From positions 137,554,320 to 137,618,319 of the forward strand of contig BSWB01000003.1 in NCBI GenBank assembly GCA_033239125.1: a stretch of DNA of 64,000 nt, written 5' to 3'. The position numbers and the translations under genes were made by a program. Within the stretch, counting starts at the first letter, position 1, and every line of letters begins with the position of its first letter. The DNA is from Fagopyrum homotropicum (Eukaryota; Streptophyta; Magnoliopsida; Caryophyllales; Polygonaceae). This document shows, in pieces, positions 1-13,158 of this stretch. Under the pieces are notes generated by a model that made no database searches, had not been told where the DNA came from, and saw nothing but the letters and a program-made list of their open reading frames with translations.

Positions 1-1733
1 CGTCTCCTAGAGTGGTTGAAGACCTAAAAGCGAACTCGAGACGTCCCTCTATGCCATAGACCATTCGGGTAAGCAACTCGCTTTGTCTTCTGTCGATACT
101 TGGATGATGAAGAAATAAATAACCCTTGATGTTGTTGACTGCAGCAGGAGTCGAACTTTTGACCTCCTGAGCACCAATATAGAGGCTTGAGTGATGCTGG
201 TGAGTCTCGAAGCCTAGACCTCTTGCAGTTCATGTTTTGCCTTTCCATAATTCTGTGTGAGTAGTCGACTTTGAGTCAGTGTTTCGATGCTTTAGATTTA
301 TTTTTCACCGTTCAATTTTTGATATATTAAAGAGAGACATGCTTGGATGTATCAAAAGTTTAGGTTGATCCAACGGTCGGATCTAGATTTACAAGGTTCC
401 AAAGTAGGCTAGTTAGGCAATTTGGTAAAGATGCAAATTTTGGCTAAGTATGGGATATTTTGTGTTGAGGAGCAACTTGGGATTTTTGTGCATAATTAGT
501 TGTTGATCATTTATGGAATTGGTTTGTCTAGTGAGTAGAGTGCTTTGCATAGAAAGGCTAAATATTTTATTCGGGATATTTAGGTTTCTGTATGAGCGTT
601 TTAAGTTAGGTCAAACTAAGATACTTAGTGAATTTTTTTTCATAGAAGTTAAGAAGTTAGAAAATCTTTCAACTTAGCTTGATCTTTCTTGGGAGTGCTA
701 GATTGTGGTTTCTGAACTCATAGGTGGTTTTTGAAATATTCTAGGAATATTTCTATGGTTTTGAGACCCACGGGTAAAATAGTATTTTTACCCTTACGCG
801 GGTATTTTGGTAAGTTTTTGATGGTCGATTGAAAATCTTAGAAGTTGGAAACTTCTAAGGAAGTGATACATTATTGATTCCCTTGCCTTGTATAACAGGC
901 GGTTGAGTTTCTGCTGTTACAGACCGAGTCAAGATAACGGGATTTGTGATTTGATTCAAGGTAAGTCCTTCCGACTTACTTAGCTGGTTTCTAGATGTTA
1001 GCTGAATGATGATAGCAGTTTGTGTTGATTGTTTAATAATTATAACATGCCTAGAACGACTTTTATTATTTTAAGGCCCAAGTGTATGTATAACGGGCCG
1101 TTACATCACTGCCCAGCTCTGACAGGAGACTGAGAGGTTCTCTATACCCAGACCATACAAGTACAAGGTGAGATGCATCGGATCCATACCTGATGGTTAC
1201 ACGGGGACGGAGGCGAGGTTTGGGAATCCCTCATGTCACAAAATAAGAATCATTAGTAAGAGTGAATGACCTAAATAAAGATAATAAATATGGATCTCTC
1301 TGAAAGCATGATATGTGTTTAGTTTTGCTATTGTGTATGTGTGTGCTATTCTCATTTATCTAACGTTTAGATAGCTAGCTAACGGTTAATTTATGTTGTT
1401 GCTTAGTTTTACTACAGGTTAGAGCAGCAACTGAGTGATCCCGAAGTAGTGGTCAACCGGGTCTCCGTATTCCTTAGAGCGGGGTTTGGGTTTTGCTTTG
1501 ATGTTTCCTTTCTAGTATGTTGTTATGTAGACTTTTATTATCTTAAGTACGTTGTTGACTGTTAGACGCATGTTGTTACATTCACGACATTAAAACACCG
1601 TTTTGTGAATTTCGATTTCCTTATTTGAGTCTTGTTATAAGATCCTAGTAAAGTTGTTGTCAAACTAAGGTCGGGACCAATTGTGAGGTCCTAACCAGTA
1701 ACTCCCCGAGTTCTAAGAATCCGGGGTGTTACA
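1..1733 (+). repeat. Element A 5' LTR, long variant, left end outside the window
   Basis: It ends in CCGGGGTGTTACA just before the PBS and matches the 5' LTR of F (right part of 50982-53896) with few differences. It holds a 495 bp segment (328-822) that is absent from the 3' LTRs of both A and F. A 10 bp perfect inverted repeat CTTAGAAGTT/AACTTCTAAG with a GGA loop lies at 837-859. A predicted intron spans 961-1417. A polyadenylation-type AATAAA is at 1274-1279. Confidence 0.92.
961..1417 (+). other. Predicted LTR intron of element A (457 bp)
   Basis: The donor is CAAG|GTAAGTCC, forming the hairpin GTAAGTC-CTTCC-GACTTAC. The acceptor is TTTTACTACAG|GTTAG. The branch-site candidate CTAAC is at 1379-1383, with its second A 35 nt from the acceptor G. 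The same geometry recurs in all the other sufficiently complete LTRs of the window. Splicing itself is inferred, not observed. Confidence 0.55.
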
Positions 1734-1736
1734 ACA

Positions 1737-1748
1737 TGGTATCAGAGC
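1737..1748 (+). other. Primer-binding site of element A
   Basis: TGGTATCAGAGC lies three bases after the LTR end and is complementary to the 3' end of plant initiator tRNA-Met. It would prime minus-strand DNA synthesis and fixes the element's orientation. Confidence 0.9.
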
Positions 1749-4700
1749 TCTAGGTTGACAACAATGACACTTGAAATCTTCTAAAAGGACCGAATAAGTA
1801 AATAAACAGAACCCGAAAGGGGTCTGATCTTTTTATAGAAACTTTTGGTTTTTAAAATCCATGCATAAGTCGGGATGGGATAGAAAGTACGGATGACCAC
1901 CACTACCTCCGCAGATCTCGGCAGCTTAGTACCTTTAGAAATGTTATCTTGACTTATTAGCTTGATTATAAAGATATGTAATATAAATAAGTATATGCTG
2001 AAGGTTAGTAGCATTTTTAGTTATATTATGCCTTAACGAAGATAACAGAATGAGATCCTCACTCTGTTGACACACTTAAGTAGAGTTTGAAGGGTGTCAA
2101 CATAAGGACAAGTATGCTCAGCTTATGAGCATTAGGGTAGTCGAACGTCCGGACAACTCCTTTGAACTTGTTAAGGAACGTCGAGACGGAAAAGTGAAGA
2201 CTAAAAGACAACACCAATGACGATGACAAGAAGGGAATCCCGAGTCAACTCAATAGGATCAAATGAAGGAAATACATGAGAGTCATTCCGGAAAATCGTT
2301 GGATGACCGGCAGGTATACAAATTGGAAAAGACAACCCATAGGTTCTTTCAAGTGTGGTGTAAAGCAACGTTACAAACAAAGTGGATGCCTTCAGAAACA
2401 CACATGGGCATGAAAGTCAAGGTGAAATATAGTAGTGATCCAGACAAGAGGCATTGTATCTAATTTTACTGACGGACTAGAAGGTTAAAGTTTGAGGCTA
2501 GAAGGAGGGCGAAATATGATCACTCTCGACAAGCTACTTGGCACCACAATCAAGATGGGAAACCGAGACAATCATAAGCGTAGAAGTCAAGATGAGGTGC
2601 AATGACCATCCAAATACGAAGAATTAAAGAGCCGCCAAATGAAAGCTTACGGGTTAATAAAAAGTGGAAGGCAAATTTCACCAACATGGAAGTGGAGTGA
2701 CCTCCTAGAACACACAAGAATTTCAACAAGGATCGGTATAAAACAAAGACCGGATTTCTACAAAGGCGGCAGTACAAAGTAGCACCCCAAGGAAGAAGGT
2801 GTAGGAGAATGGTCTTGGTGAACACGAGGATCTCTAAATAACTTCTCAATCACGAAGGCATAAGTTAATAATACTAGCGGGACATAACAGAGAACCGCAA
2901 TTGAACGATAACAAAAAAAAAATTATTGTAGAAGAATTAATAATTCAGTTGATGGAAGACGAAGATACAACTAGACTCGTAAGAGTATAGTGCTCTTATA
3001 GGAGTGTAGTTGGTAGAAGGAGCTAAAGGAGTATAAATGGAAGAGATATATTTTCACCTGGTACATCAAACCTCAAAAGAGATAGAAGAAAAGTAAGTCT
3101 ACGATCTTATAGAAGGTCAACTACAGACTAATTGGTAACAAAAGAGAATTTACACGTGCTGGCTAACTAGTGATGGTTGGTTGGCAGATAATAAGAATAA
3201 CCACAAGTTTATAAAATAATTTTATCGTCATTTGGAGAATTTCTCCTAGAGATCAACGACAACAATGGTGAAGTCAAATCAATAGAGTGCTAGTAAAACT
3301 AAATAGGTTCAAGTCAATGACTAAAAATAATAATAATAATAATAATAATAAAAAATTATGGAAGATTGGACGGTCAGAAATGACCCTTATATTAGTAATG
3401 GTATAAAGAGAATGGTTGTGAGCAGCTGCTTACCTACTGGCTAAGGAAAACTTTACAGATCACAGTTAGTACGGATGAATTCTTATAAGAAGAACTAGAA
3501 GAGTAAGAAGAAGCAAATGATTTTGATCCGGTCCTACGTCAGTTCCAACAGAGGATACTTAGCATTCCACACCAGTAGAACTGATGGTGCTCTCGCGAGT
3601 GAGAGTTGGGTCGATCTTTCGGGCTCACATAAGAAATCTTGGGACAAGATAAGCGGAGATTATGACGTGGTCACCTTGGTGAAACGACTTGTCAAGTTTT
3701 GAAGTGTTTTAGTAGGGGTATACATATCGGTCGGGAATGACGCGAGACGTCGAGTGACTGAAAGTTGTTATAGGAAGCGAGTGTTATCCCTACGAGATAA
3801 GTTTATGTAAGAGTTACTGAGAAATGGTAACACCTCAATAGCCAATCCGGATAACCGGTCATGAGTGGATGGAGTAATAGTTTTGGAACCGCGTACAAAT
3901 GGTATACCCTGGAGTCCTCTCTCGACTGGTGAGAGAAAAATGAATGAAAGTACCAAAATAATCAACATAATCCATAAAAGCTTAAAGAGATTTAATTACC
4001 ATACTTGGTGTAAGGATTTAGAATATATTAAAACAACATGAGTATGAGGATAATATAATAAAAGCGAGTCGAGAAATTGGATGTTTGAGAAAATCATATA
4101 CATCTGTTGTTCGTTATACAAATGATACCGGTAGATGTCTAATAAAAGTTATACTATCGGACCGATAACATTATGATGTATAAAGTGTAAACCAAGCGGA
4201 TAGCTTAACTAGTGAGAAGGAAAACCATGTATGAAAATGAGGGTCTTGCTAAATTTACATAAAGTGTGGGGATGAGGATGCCTTTATGGATAGTAATGAT
4301 CAACTGACAGTCATAGACCGATTCAGAGAAGGAAAATGTTATAAGATGAGTTACCAGGAAGAAAGGTTCACAAGACAAGCATGAGAGACCATCATGTGGT
4401 TGGTATTATTTTATCGGTATAGATTTATTACCACACCTCGAGAATTGGAGCTAAGTATACGTCAATATTTAAAATAGATCAAGGTAAGGACTGGTAGGTC
4501 AACGTGATGTACCCTACGTTCAAGGTAAAAGGAATTGTGGAAGGATAACCACATTGAGTAGTCCCGGCGAGTAGTAAGTAAAGTTCCGATGAGACATAAG
4601 TGAAATTCGAGAAATTCTAAGTCCGCACGTTCCATCCCTCCAAGGAAGCGTGGCTGGTAAGTTATTTGCTGAGGAGTTCTCTAGATCAATCGTAAAACTA

Positions 4701-5121
4701 CATTTGGCTCAAGGGCCATAGCTTCGACGGATAGAGACAATTTATTTCGAGATTTTGGACAACCAGTACTCACGGCTTAGAGTACGAGTCCTCCCTTATT
4801 ATAGTAAATCATCACTATACTGACAGTCGGTTTGATAGGATCTTGCCATTATGAGTAATAGGAGGCAACAGATTAATTAGAGTAACACAGCGTTAGAGTG
4901 GTGGGCCCATAAATCGCACATTAGGAAACCCAACATTTTGTTACCTATGACCTCAAGTTAAAGAATTAGTTATCTATATGAAAATCTCCACAAAAGTGTG
5001 ATGTTGGATTACAACAAGCTGAAAGCCTTACAAGAACTAGGTGTTGAGTCATTATTTGAGGAACGGTCCGACTGAGTCATATTACGGAGACAAGACCAAA
5101 TGAGTGGTCTTATAAAAAGCA
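1749..5121 (+). other. Degenerate internal region of element A, left part
   Basis: Internal retrotransposon DNA with many stops in every frame. The short open frames (for example 2263-2463 and 3517-3702) are conserved in F only because the two copies are almost identical, and I recognise no protein in them. An AAT trinucleotide run lies at about 3325-3350. A weak integrase-core resemblance begins at 4289. The 5122-5126 TTAGA is the left target-site duplication of element B. Confidence 0.75.
4289..4384 (+). pseudogene. Possible integrase core relic (element A)
   Basis: The frame reads NDQLTVIDRF followed about 13 residues later by EERFTRQA and then a stop. This resembles the gypsy integrase core stretch around the first catalytic Asp (usually ...WVVVDRLTKSAHF... 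then ...EKLA.LY...). The Asp is present in VIDR, but the following residues have diverged. It lies about 0.8 kb before the clearer integrase C-terminal relic when B is removed, in the expected order. Weak alone, stronger by position. Confidence 0.35.
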
Positions 5122-5126
5122 TTAGA

Positions 5127-6939
5127 TGTAACACCCCAAATCCGCGGGACTCGGGATGCTACGGGCGGAGACCTCACAATGGGTTCCGACCCTTAGCCTG
5201 ACAACAATTTCACTGGATCTTACAACAAGACACAAATAAAGGCAAAACTGAAATTCATTTTAATGCAATGATATGAATCCCAAAAGAAAACAACGAAAGA
5301 CTTCAGCCGAGATACAACGCTAAAGACAACCGCCATACACGCGACATACATAAATACCCTAAACAATACATAAAAACAACCCCTGAAAACCCATCCTAAA
5401 ATGTACGAACCCCGGCTGCCCACTCTTCCGGATCTCTCGGCCGCGCCCCTAACCTGCAAGGCAACTACAACAATATCGGTATAAAACCGTTAGCTAGCAT
5501 TCAAGGCATTAGAATCATGGTATTGGCACACACACACATAAGGCATCATAAACACACAACATGTTCCAAAACACACAATCCGGTTTATTATCTTTTTATT
5601 ATTAGGTCATATCCCGTTCTAATTCAACTTCTTTTGTGACACGAGAATCTTAAAGATCTCGCCCTTGTCCCCTTTCACCATACGGGTTTGTACTTGATGC
5701 GGATCAGCATCACCCGATGGGCTGGTCGCAAGGCACCTCCCAGTCATCCCCATTTTGGACTGGACAAGCGGTCACCGCCCGTTATCATACACTTGGGCCA
5801 AATATAAACATATAAAGTCGGTGGTCCTATTACCGGTTTAGATGTTATAACATAAGCAATAAACACACACATAAACAATAAACACACACCACCAACACGC
5901 ATTGAAACTAATACAGAGAATACGAGCTAAGTAAGTCCGAAGACTTACCTCGTTCCAAAGATAATCCCGCTATATCCCGCTCTCAGCTTCGCGCAGGAAA
6001 ACACTCAACGCCTACACGAAGGGGTAAGGAAGACGACGGCAGGGCAAGGCTAGGCCCAAGTGTATGTATAACGGGCCTACACGAAGGGGTTGAGGCGGCG
6101 AGACTGGTGGTTTCAGCAAGGCGACGGCAGGGCAAGGCTAGGCAAAAAGAGGGTCTCTCCGGCTCTCCCTGGGTGGCTCGACATAGGCGCACAGAGGGCT
6201 CGATTTGGGGAAAAATCAGGGAGGCGGAGGGCCGAGCACTAGTTGTTCCTTGGCAGTAGCTGCAAGGGACGCTGGCAAGGTAAGGCAAGGAAAAGAGACA
6301 GGGGAGGCGAGTGGTTTGCTTGGCCGGGAGAAGGAGGAGAGTCTCTCCGCCGGTTGCAGCTATTGCTTTCGATCAAGAATGGCGATTCGAAGGGGAGACG
6401 ATGGTTGAGTCTGAGAAGAGAAGGTGAGAGGAAACTGAAGGGAGAAGGGATGAGCAGAGGTTGCATTAGAGGCATATGGGGCCAGAATTGAGTGAGAAAG
6501 GATAAGAACAGAGAGGTAGAGTGGTGATGAGAGGGTCGAGAGGTCAAAGGGGAGGCTGCAGAGGCACACAGGTGCAGCGAACACGCCATCAGACATTAGG
6601 CAAGGCGGAAAGGAGAAATGGGGAGAATAGAATTAAAAAAAAAGAAAAGTAAAAGGAAATAAAACTAACCGGATAGAATTTACTCGGAACGAGATTTTCG
6701 GAACGGAAGATTTTCCGTAAAAATAAACTACGGAAAATATGTTGATCAAAAATATAAATCTACTAGCAAAAATATACTTTGCGATATAAAAACCATCCTC
6801 GTCAATTATTTACGAGATTAAAAGTAATAATTTAAACACGGTTAATAAAATATATCGATAAAACTTCGAACAAAAAAATAAATAATAAAAAAAAAAAAAA
6901 AAAAATATCGAGAACGTGCCTTAAATTTGGGGCGTTACA
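5127..6939 (-). repeat. Element B 3' LTR, internally deleted
   Basis: On the plus strand it begins TGTAACACCCCAAATCC and ends GGGGCGTTACA. It carries the predicted intron (minus strand, 5454-5948, 495 bp). Relative to the right LTR, 22123-23385 is missing and 6014-6091 is present instead. The segment after 6092 is the GC-rich LTR block. Confidence 0.92.
6014..6091. other. Mosaic filler DNA at a deletion junction
   Basis: Four overlapping patches can be traced. 6011-6024 matches the reverse complement of element A LTR 25804-25817. 6022-6035 matches the reverse complement of 25846-25859. About 6035-6056 repeats B's own 6122-6143. 6053-6077 matches A's LTR 1075-1099 in direct orientation, and 6074-6095 matches the reverse complement of 25798-25819. 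This looks like end-joining repair with repeated template switching. Confidence 0.8.
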
Positions 6940-9179
6940 TTAGATACCCCTAAAAACAAGTTTCGTCCCGAAACTTGCTATTCGTCGAACTTCTTGGTCC
7001 CTAAGGCCAAGGTATAAACTTTCAAACTAAGAAGGCTTAAACCTTCTAATCTATACACATAAACTACTCGAACTACCACCGCAAGATATATCGGGTCATA
7101 AAGCACATTCCCACACAAGCACAAGCTACAAATAATATAACACATGCATATAACTCAACCAAGGGAAGATGTAGGTCTAATTTGTCGATTCTATCGATGC
7201 TACTCAGTCCGTGTAAAACTCCACCAAAGATACTATCCTACGTCTTCAAGTTAGCCTCATTGGTCCCTCGTCCACTACTAGATCGTCATGACTGACACTA
7301 CGTCTCGATTCATGTATGTACTCCCTCGACTGATACACATGAAACAACGGGTGAACAACCTTTACTCTTGGTGGTAACACCCACTTGTAAGTCACTTCTC
7401 CAACTTGTGCTAAGATTTAAAAAAAAACTCTGCTATATAGGAACTCAACTTCCTACTCGGGTCTTTCTCAATGTTGCATTTCCATTTTGTTTCAATTTGA
7501 TTGCCTCTAACACAGAAGGTCGAACTTCTCAATTGATCCCGCTAACCAAACTTTGATGTTTCATCTTCTCAATCTTGTTGCAAGTTCCAAGCAACGAAGG
7601 AAGTGCTTTACTTTACACTGCTTCTATTAACGAGACATGTATGCTATTACTTTCACATCGTTCCTCGATACTCAATCAAGACCTTGTCTGGATGAATCAC
7701 TTGTACACTTCAAACCGATCATACCTCGAGGCAATTTCAAAACAGTTGTACCAAAAAAAAAAAAAAACTCCTCTTAACTCTCAACAACTCCGTTATCAAT
7801 TTTCGTCCCACTCAAACTTCATTGTCCTCTCGAGTCGGTTAGCCGTATATGGTGTTACTTCGGAGAATCTCTCCACAATTCCAATAATGACCAGCACTTC
7901 CAAGAAAGCTTGTAACTCCTTTCACATCCTTCATGGGTCAACCTCCCGAGACAACTTGTCATATAACTTCCCTCTTCTTCGAGAGTAGACCAAAATATCT
8001 TATCTGGGCATTAATAAGCCCCATAGAATCGCTACAACTCGTAGCGACCACGGTTTATCCAGAATGCCGTATTTGCAATATCCCAGTCTCAAATTTTCAA
8101 TTGACGACAATCAGACCTTAAATCATTCTTAGAATAGACTACCTACCCTTGGAACCGGTCGAGGAGATCATCTATTAGTGGTAAGGGATACTTGTCCTTC
8201 ATTGTTAACTTGTTCGGCTAACAGTAACCGATGTACAAATGGAGATAACCGCCTCTCTTTTTGCAAATTGGTGTTCTCCATAACAACTTCAAATCAAGAG
8301 TTTAAGATATATTAATATAAACTTCAAATCAAGAGTTAAAGATAACTTTTGGTGTTCTCTATGGCAGTGCATCGGTTCTAATGAACCTTTATCAACAAGT
8401 CTTTGCAATTGCTCCTTTGATCGCATCCTCAATTCGAGTATCCTTACGGGTATCGTTTATTAATGTCTTTTATTTCCTTTTACCTTTTTTTTTTTTACCC
8501 ATCTCATGTCGTAATGACCGACACAACCTGGTCCTAACGCTTGACAAGTGGTCCACCCCGATCTTCCTGGGGTGACTTCCATCAACACGTGTAATGTTCC
8601 ATCCATAGCTATCATGTCGACCGTCTTTCTTTTACAAATCATTCATTTCCCGAACTCGTGGAACTTGCTCGAGTCTTCCGATTCTTGAAGCCATGGTTAA
8701 TCAATAGTTTCAGCTTAATCCCTCTTTTCACTTTTAAAAGAAAGGCTTTATAACATCTCTTGATCTCGCAAACATGTTCCGTCACAAGGGTCCTAACCAC
8801 AAGACTTAATTATGCATGATAACAGACTAATATAATCTTCTCCGCTTCCTCCGGCATCCCAACCTAGGGGAGGAGCTCTCCGTATCCTTGATCAACTTTC
8901 GCCAAAGACATCCTTTCTTCAAGTAGGCGTAGAGCCAGACGACCGTAGAGGCTCTGACCTCAATCTTTCATGTACTTCTTGTTCTTCCCATATCGACATA
9001 AAACTTCCAAAACCTCAGTCTTCTCTTACTCTTATTAGGCTCCTTATGTTTCTCTTGGTATCCACGAACAACTTCACCACCATACTAGAATGCCTTTAAG
9101 CAAAATTTCTCAACCACTACCACTGAAGATCCACTCATAACTGCACCAAGCACTTACATCATTACTCTAAGCTTGCAGT
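6940..9179 (-). other. Element B internal region, 3' half
   Basis: Adjacent to the LTR the minus strand reads TTTCGGGACGAAACTTG followed by an A/G-rich tract, the usual 3' end of plant gypsy pol followed by a polypurine tract. Further in is a decayed reverse-transcriptase relic (8000-8236). The rest is stop-riddled. GCAGT at 9175-9179 is the left TSD of element C. Confidence 0.75.
8000..8236 (-). pseudogene. Reverse-transcriptase relic of element B
   Basis: The minus strand gives YPLPLIDDLLDRFQG, then SKNDLRSDCRQL, then after frame changes DILVYSRRR. These are landmarks of the gypsy RT (usually KYPLPRIDDLLDQLQG, SKIDLRSGYHQLRI, FIDDILVYS). Several in-frame stops are visible. The stretch between the LTNA landmark and DILVYS is deleted, as in C, D and E, so the catalytic Asp pair is not intact. 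Confidence 0.8.
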
Positions 9180-12124
9180 TGTAACACCCCGAATCCGCGG
9201 GACTCGGGGTGCCACGGGTTGGGACCTCACAATGGGTCCCGACCCTTAGCCTGACAACAATTTCACCGGGTCTTGCAACAAGGCACAAATAAAGGCCAAA
9301 ACCAAATACATTTTATGCAATGCAAAGAAACCCAAAACCATACAAACCAAAGACTTCAGCCGAGATACAACCGAAAGACCAAATGCCATACACGCGGCAT
9401 ACAATATATAATGAATACAAAACTCAAACACGACTCCAACCAAACCCTTCCCAAAATGTACGGACCCCGGCTGCCCACTCTTCCGGATCTCTCGGCTGCA
9501 TTCCTAACCTGCAAGACAATCTACAACAATCGGTATAAAACCGTTAGCTAATATTCGAGGCATTAGAATCAAGGTGAAAGGCACAAACACAAGTCAATCA
9601 TCATAAACACCCAATACACTCCAAAGCACACAAGTCCGGTTTATTATCTTATTATTATTAAGTCATATCCCGTTCTAATTCAACTTAGATTTGTGACACG
9701 AGACCACCGTGGTCCCGCCTCGGTCCCTATTTCCGGCATGGAACGGTACGGATGCCTCCGACCGTCAAACCAGCACGGCTAGTCGCCGAGAACCTCCTAG
9801 ACTCTCGCAAGAGCTAGGCAGATGATGTCACCGCCCGTTATCATACACTTGGGCCAAAATAATATAAAGGTCGGTAATCCTATTTCCGGTTCCGTTGTTA
9901 TAACATAAACAGTAAACACACACCACCCAACACACATCAATGCTAATACAAAGAATACGAGCTAAGTAAGTCCGGAGACTTACCTTATCGCCACACTCAA
10001 CTCACAACACTCTCGCTTCCCTTGGGAAGGAGTCCACAACCTGCTCACAAGAAGATAACTATATCAACAACTCGCTCAACTAAAGAAGTCTAAGACTTCT
10101 ACACAAATGATCTACGCGAGATCATTTGGCTCACATTCTAGGACCACATCCTAGAATCTCTCATGCTCACATCACTCTCAACACAAGCTAGAAGTCCTTA
10201 GACTTCTAGACCTTATGATCTCGCAGGATCATAACCCATAACACATACTATGATATACATGCCTAGTGTCAACAATCTCAATGGTATCAACCATAGGCTA
10301 GGATACGCATATACTAGCCCATAATCTCAACAACCATATACTCCAATTCTCAAACCCCACAAGCCTCACAAGATACATCAACACCTCAAGCTTAGAATCA
10401 ACATCAATCCATCAAGCAATATCAAATCCTCAAAACTCACCTAAGGTTCATAACCACTACTTGGCATTCACTCTAAGTTATGCTAGATTATCCAACCTAG
10501 CATGATACTAATACTAAACATAACTAAATCGAGGGAAAGGATACTCACACGACGTCAAAAGACGGAAATCGACCAACGAATGTCGACTTGGACTTGTTAG
10601 GTATTTATCGGGATGCTTCCGAACCTAACACCAAAAACTATACAAATTTAGCTTATACGCTACATTTGAACGGAATAATTAACATATATAAATCTAAGGA
10701 AAACCCGACTTTTAAAACCCAAGTTAAAACCATAAATATATTCCGGGCAAATTGTATAACATCATAGACCCAAGGTAAAACTCGTTTTGAAAACCAACGT
10801 TAAAATCCCATGATTTAATCTTTGAGTCATAAGTCGGAATTAATCCACCATGACCATAATATATATGGTATATATATTAAGAATATAATTTAAGTAAATC
10901 CAAAATTTAAAACCCATAAAAACATTGTCAAGGGCAATTTAGGAAATGCTAGAAACTTGTGTCATAAATTGTAATAAATCTTTGGGCTATTTTATGTAAT
11001 TTATTCCAGCAGGGGTAATATTGCAAGATTCCAAAATTTGGGCCAAATATGTAAATGCAAAACAGTGGGTAAAATTTGTAATTACATAAAATAAGAGGGT
11101 GCCCGATTTAATATAAGGGAAAGGGTTTCTTCAACCGCTAGATCTCACGCAGGGCTAGAGAAGGGGATGTACTAACGGCGGCAGAGGGCAGCACAGGGCG
11201 GCGGCCTCGCAGGCGAGGCGAGGGGCTCATCCCGGTGGCGTGCAGGTCTCAAGGAGGGAGGCGGCAACAGTGGGCGCTTCTCCGGTGAAGATCGAAGGCG
11301 AACCTATCTTCCTGGAGGCTTGCGCAGGCGGAGGATGGGGAACGCGGGGCGGCCGATGTTGGCCTTCTGTCTCCGGCGCAGGCGAGGGCGAGGGCGTTGT
11401 AGTCTCCGGCGCGGCAGAAGCGTTGTGGAGAGTCCCTGGCCTGCTTGCAATTGCTGCTTGCAACTGAGAAAATGAAGATGATTAAGGTTCCTGCAGTTCC
11501 AATCCAGGGGTGAAGAGAGGGATACAAACCCAAGGGGCTGTTCAACAGCTACTACGCGTTCGAGTGTCACAAGGGAGGGGAAGGGATCTACGAGATGGGG
11601 CAAAGGTGGTGGGTTGAAACGCGTATGAAGGTGTTGTCTTCAACAGAGGCAACGAAAAGGAAGAGCAGGGGATAGGAGTGAGGAGAGGAATGGATGGTGA
11701 GGGAAGGCTGCAAGCGTGAAGAGTTGAGGGCAATCAGCGCTCAAGGGTCGGGCTAGGCTCATGGGGTAGGTGCAGGCTAACGCAGGGAGCGAGGGGTCGG
11801 TTTCAGCAGAACCAATAGTGCTGCCTCGCATAGAAAAAGGAGGATAGGAGGGAGAAGTAAGAAGGAAAATAAATTAAATTCAATAAACTAAAATAAAATA
11901 ACTCGATCGGAAATATTCGGATCGGGATTTTTAAATCAGAAAACTTTCCCGACTTTTCCGAAAATAATAACACGGATATACGCGAACGCATCCAAAATAA
12001 GAATATACTCCGGAAAGTTATTTCTCGTCGTAAATTACTTTTAATAAAAAAAAAATTAAGCCATTAAATATCGATAAAGCCGCAAGAATAAAAACGGAAA
12101 CGCGCCTAAAATCGGGGCGTTACA
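9180..12124 (-). repeat. Element C 3' LTR
   Basis: Termini TGTAACACCCC and GGGGCGTTACA on the plus strand form extended inverted ends. It contains a predicted intron at 9509-9983 (minus strand, 475 bp), a palindrome cluster at about 10080-10250 and a GC-rich block at about 11140-11830. The short open frames in the GC-rich block recur in the other LTR because the LTRs are copies. I do not call them genes. Confidence 0.95.
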
Positions 12125-13158
12125 ATATATCCCCCTAAAAACAAGTTTCGTCCCAAAACTTGCCACATACCGAACTTCTCGATCCCTAAGGCCGAGGTAT
12201 AAACTCACAACTAGGAAGGCTTAAACCTTTTAATCTATATGCACAAACTACTCCATCTACCATCGTAATATATATAACCGGTCATACAACACATTCCCGC
12301 ACCGGGTACAAACTACACATAATATCACACATGCACATAACTCAACTAAGGGAAGAACTAGGTCTAACTTGTTGATTCTTTCGATGCTACTACCTCAACG
12401 TAAAACTCAACCAAAGATACTATTATCCGTCTTCCAGGTAGCCTCATCGGTCCCTTGTCTGCCACTAGATCATCATGATTGACAACATGTCTCGAGTCAT
12501 GTATATACTATCTCGATTGATTCACAAGAAACACCGGTTGAAGACCCTCTACTCTCTGCGGCCACGCGAACCGTAAACCACTTTCCCAACTTGCGCTAAA
12601 ATCTCAAAAAGGTCCGATATATCGGAAACTCAACCTTCTTCTTGGTCTTTCTCAATACAACATTTACATTATGTTTCTCTTTGATCGTCTCTAACTAAGA
12701 AGACCGAATCTTCCCATTTAACCTTGGCTTTGGTCCTTGTCAATCCAAACTTGATGTTACGTTCCCTCCATTCTTGTTCCAAGTTCCAGGTAACGAAGGA
12801 AATACTTACTTCACCTGCTTCTACTAATGGCACACGTATGATATTACTTTTATTTCGTTCTTCAATACTCAACCAAGACCTTGTCTTCGAGAATCACTTG
12901 TACACTTCAAACCATCATACCTCGAGGCAAATTCAAAACAGTTGCACCAATGAATCTCCTCTTAACTCTCAATAAATCCATTGTTAATATTCGTCTCACT
13001 CTAACTTCTTTGTCTTCCGAAGTAGGTTATCTATAGATGGTGCTACTCGGAGAATCTCTCCACAAATCTGGTAATGACCAACACATCTAAGAAAACTTGT
13101 AACTTCTTTCACATCCTTGGGGGGTTGTCATCCCGAGACAACTTGTCCTATAATTTTC

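Noticed and set aside
24..248. tRNA- or SINE-like B box on the minus strand of the A-type LTR (GGTCAAAAGTTCGACTCC)
   Set aside because: A B-box-like phrase is present and recurs in every A-type LTR copy, but I found no convincing A box at the right distance and no cloverleaf, so neither a tRNA nor a SINE can be supported.
328..822. The 495 bp segment missing from 3' LTRs as a spliced intron
   Set aside because: The boundaries lack GT and AG. The junction shows only a 2 bp overlap, as expected for a plain deletion.
2550..2849. 99-codon minus-strand frame, identical at 54713-55012
   Set aside because: It lies antisense inside the internal region of A and F, and is conserved only because those copies are duplicates. 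No recognisable motif.
9273..9551. Repeated short frames in the LTRs of C (9246-9551 and 16399-16704)
   Set aside because: They overlap the predicted exon/intron boundary on both strands and reflect LTR duplication. No domain.
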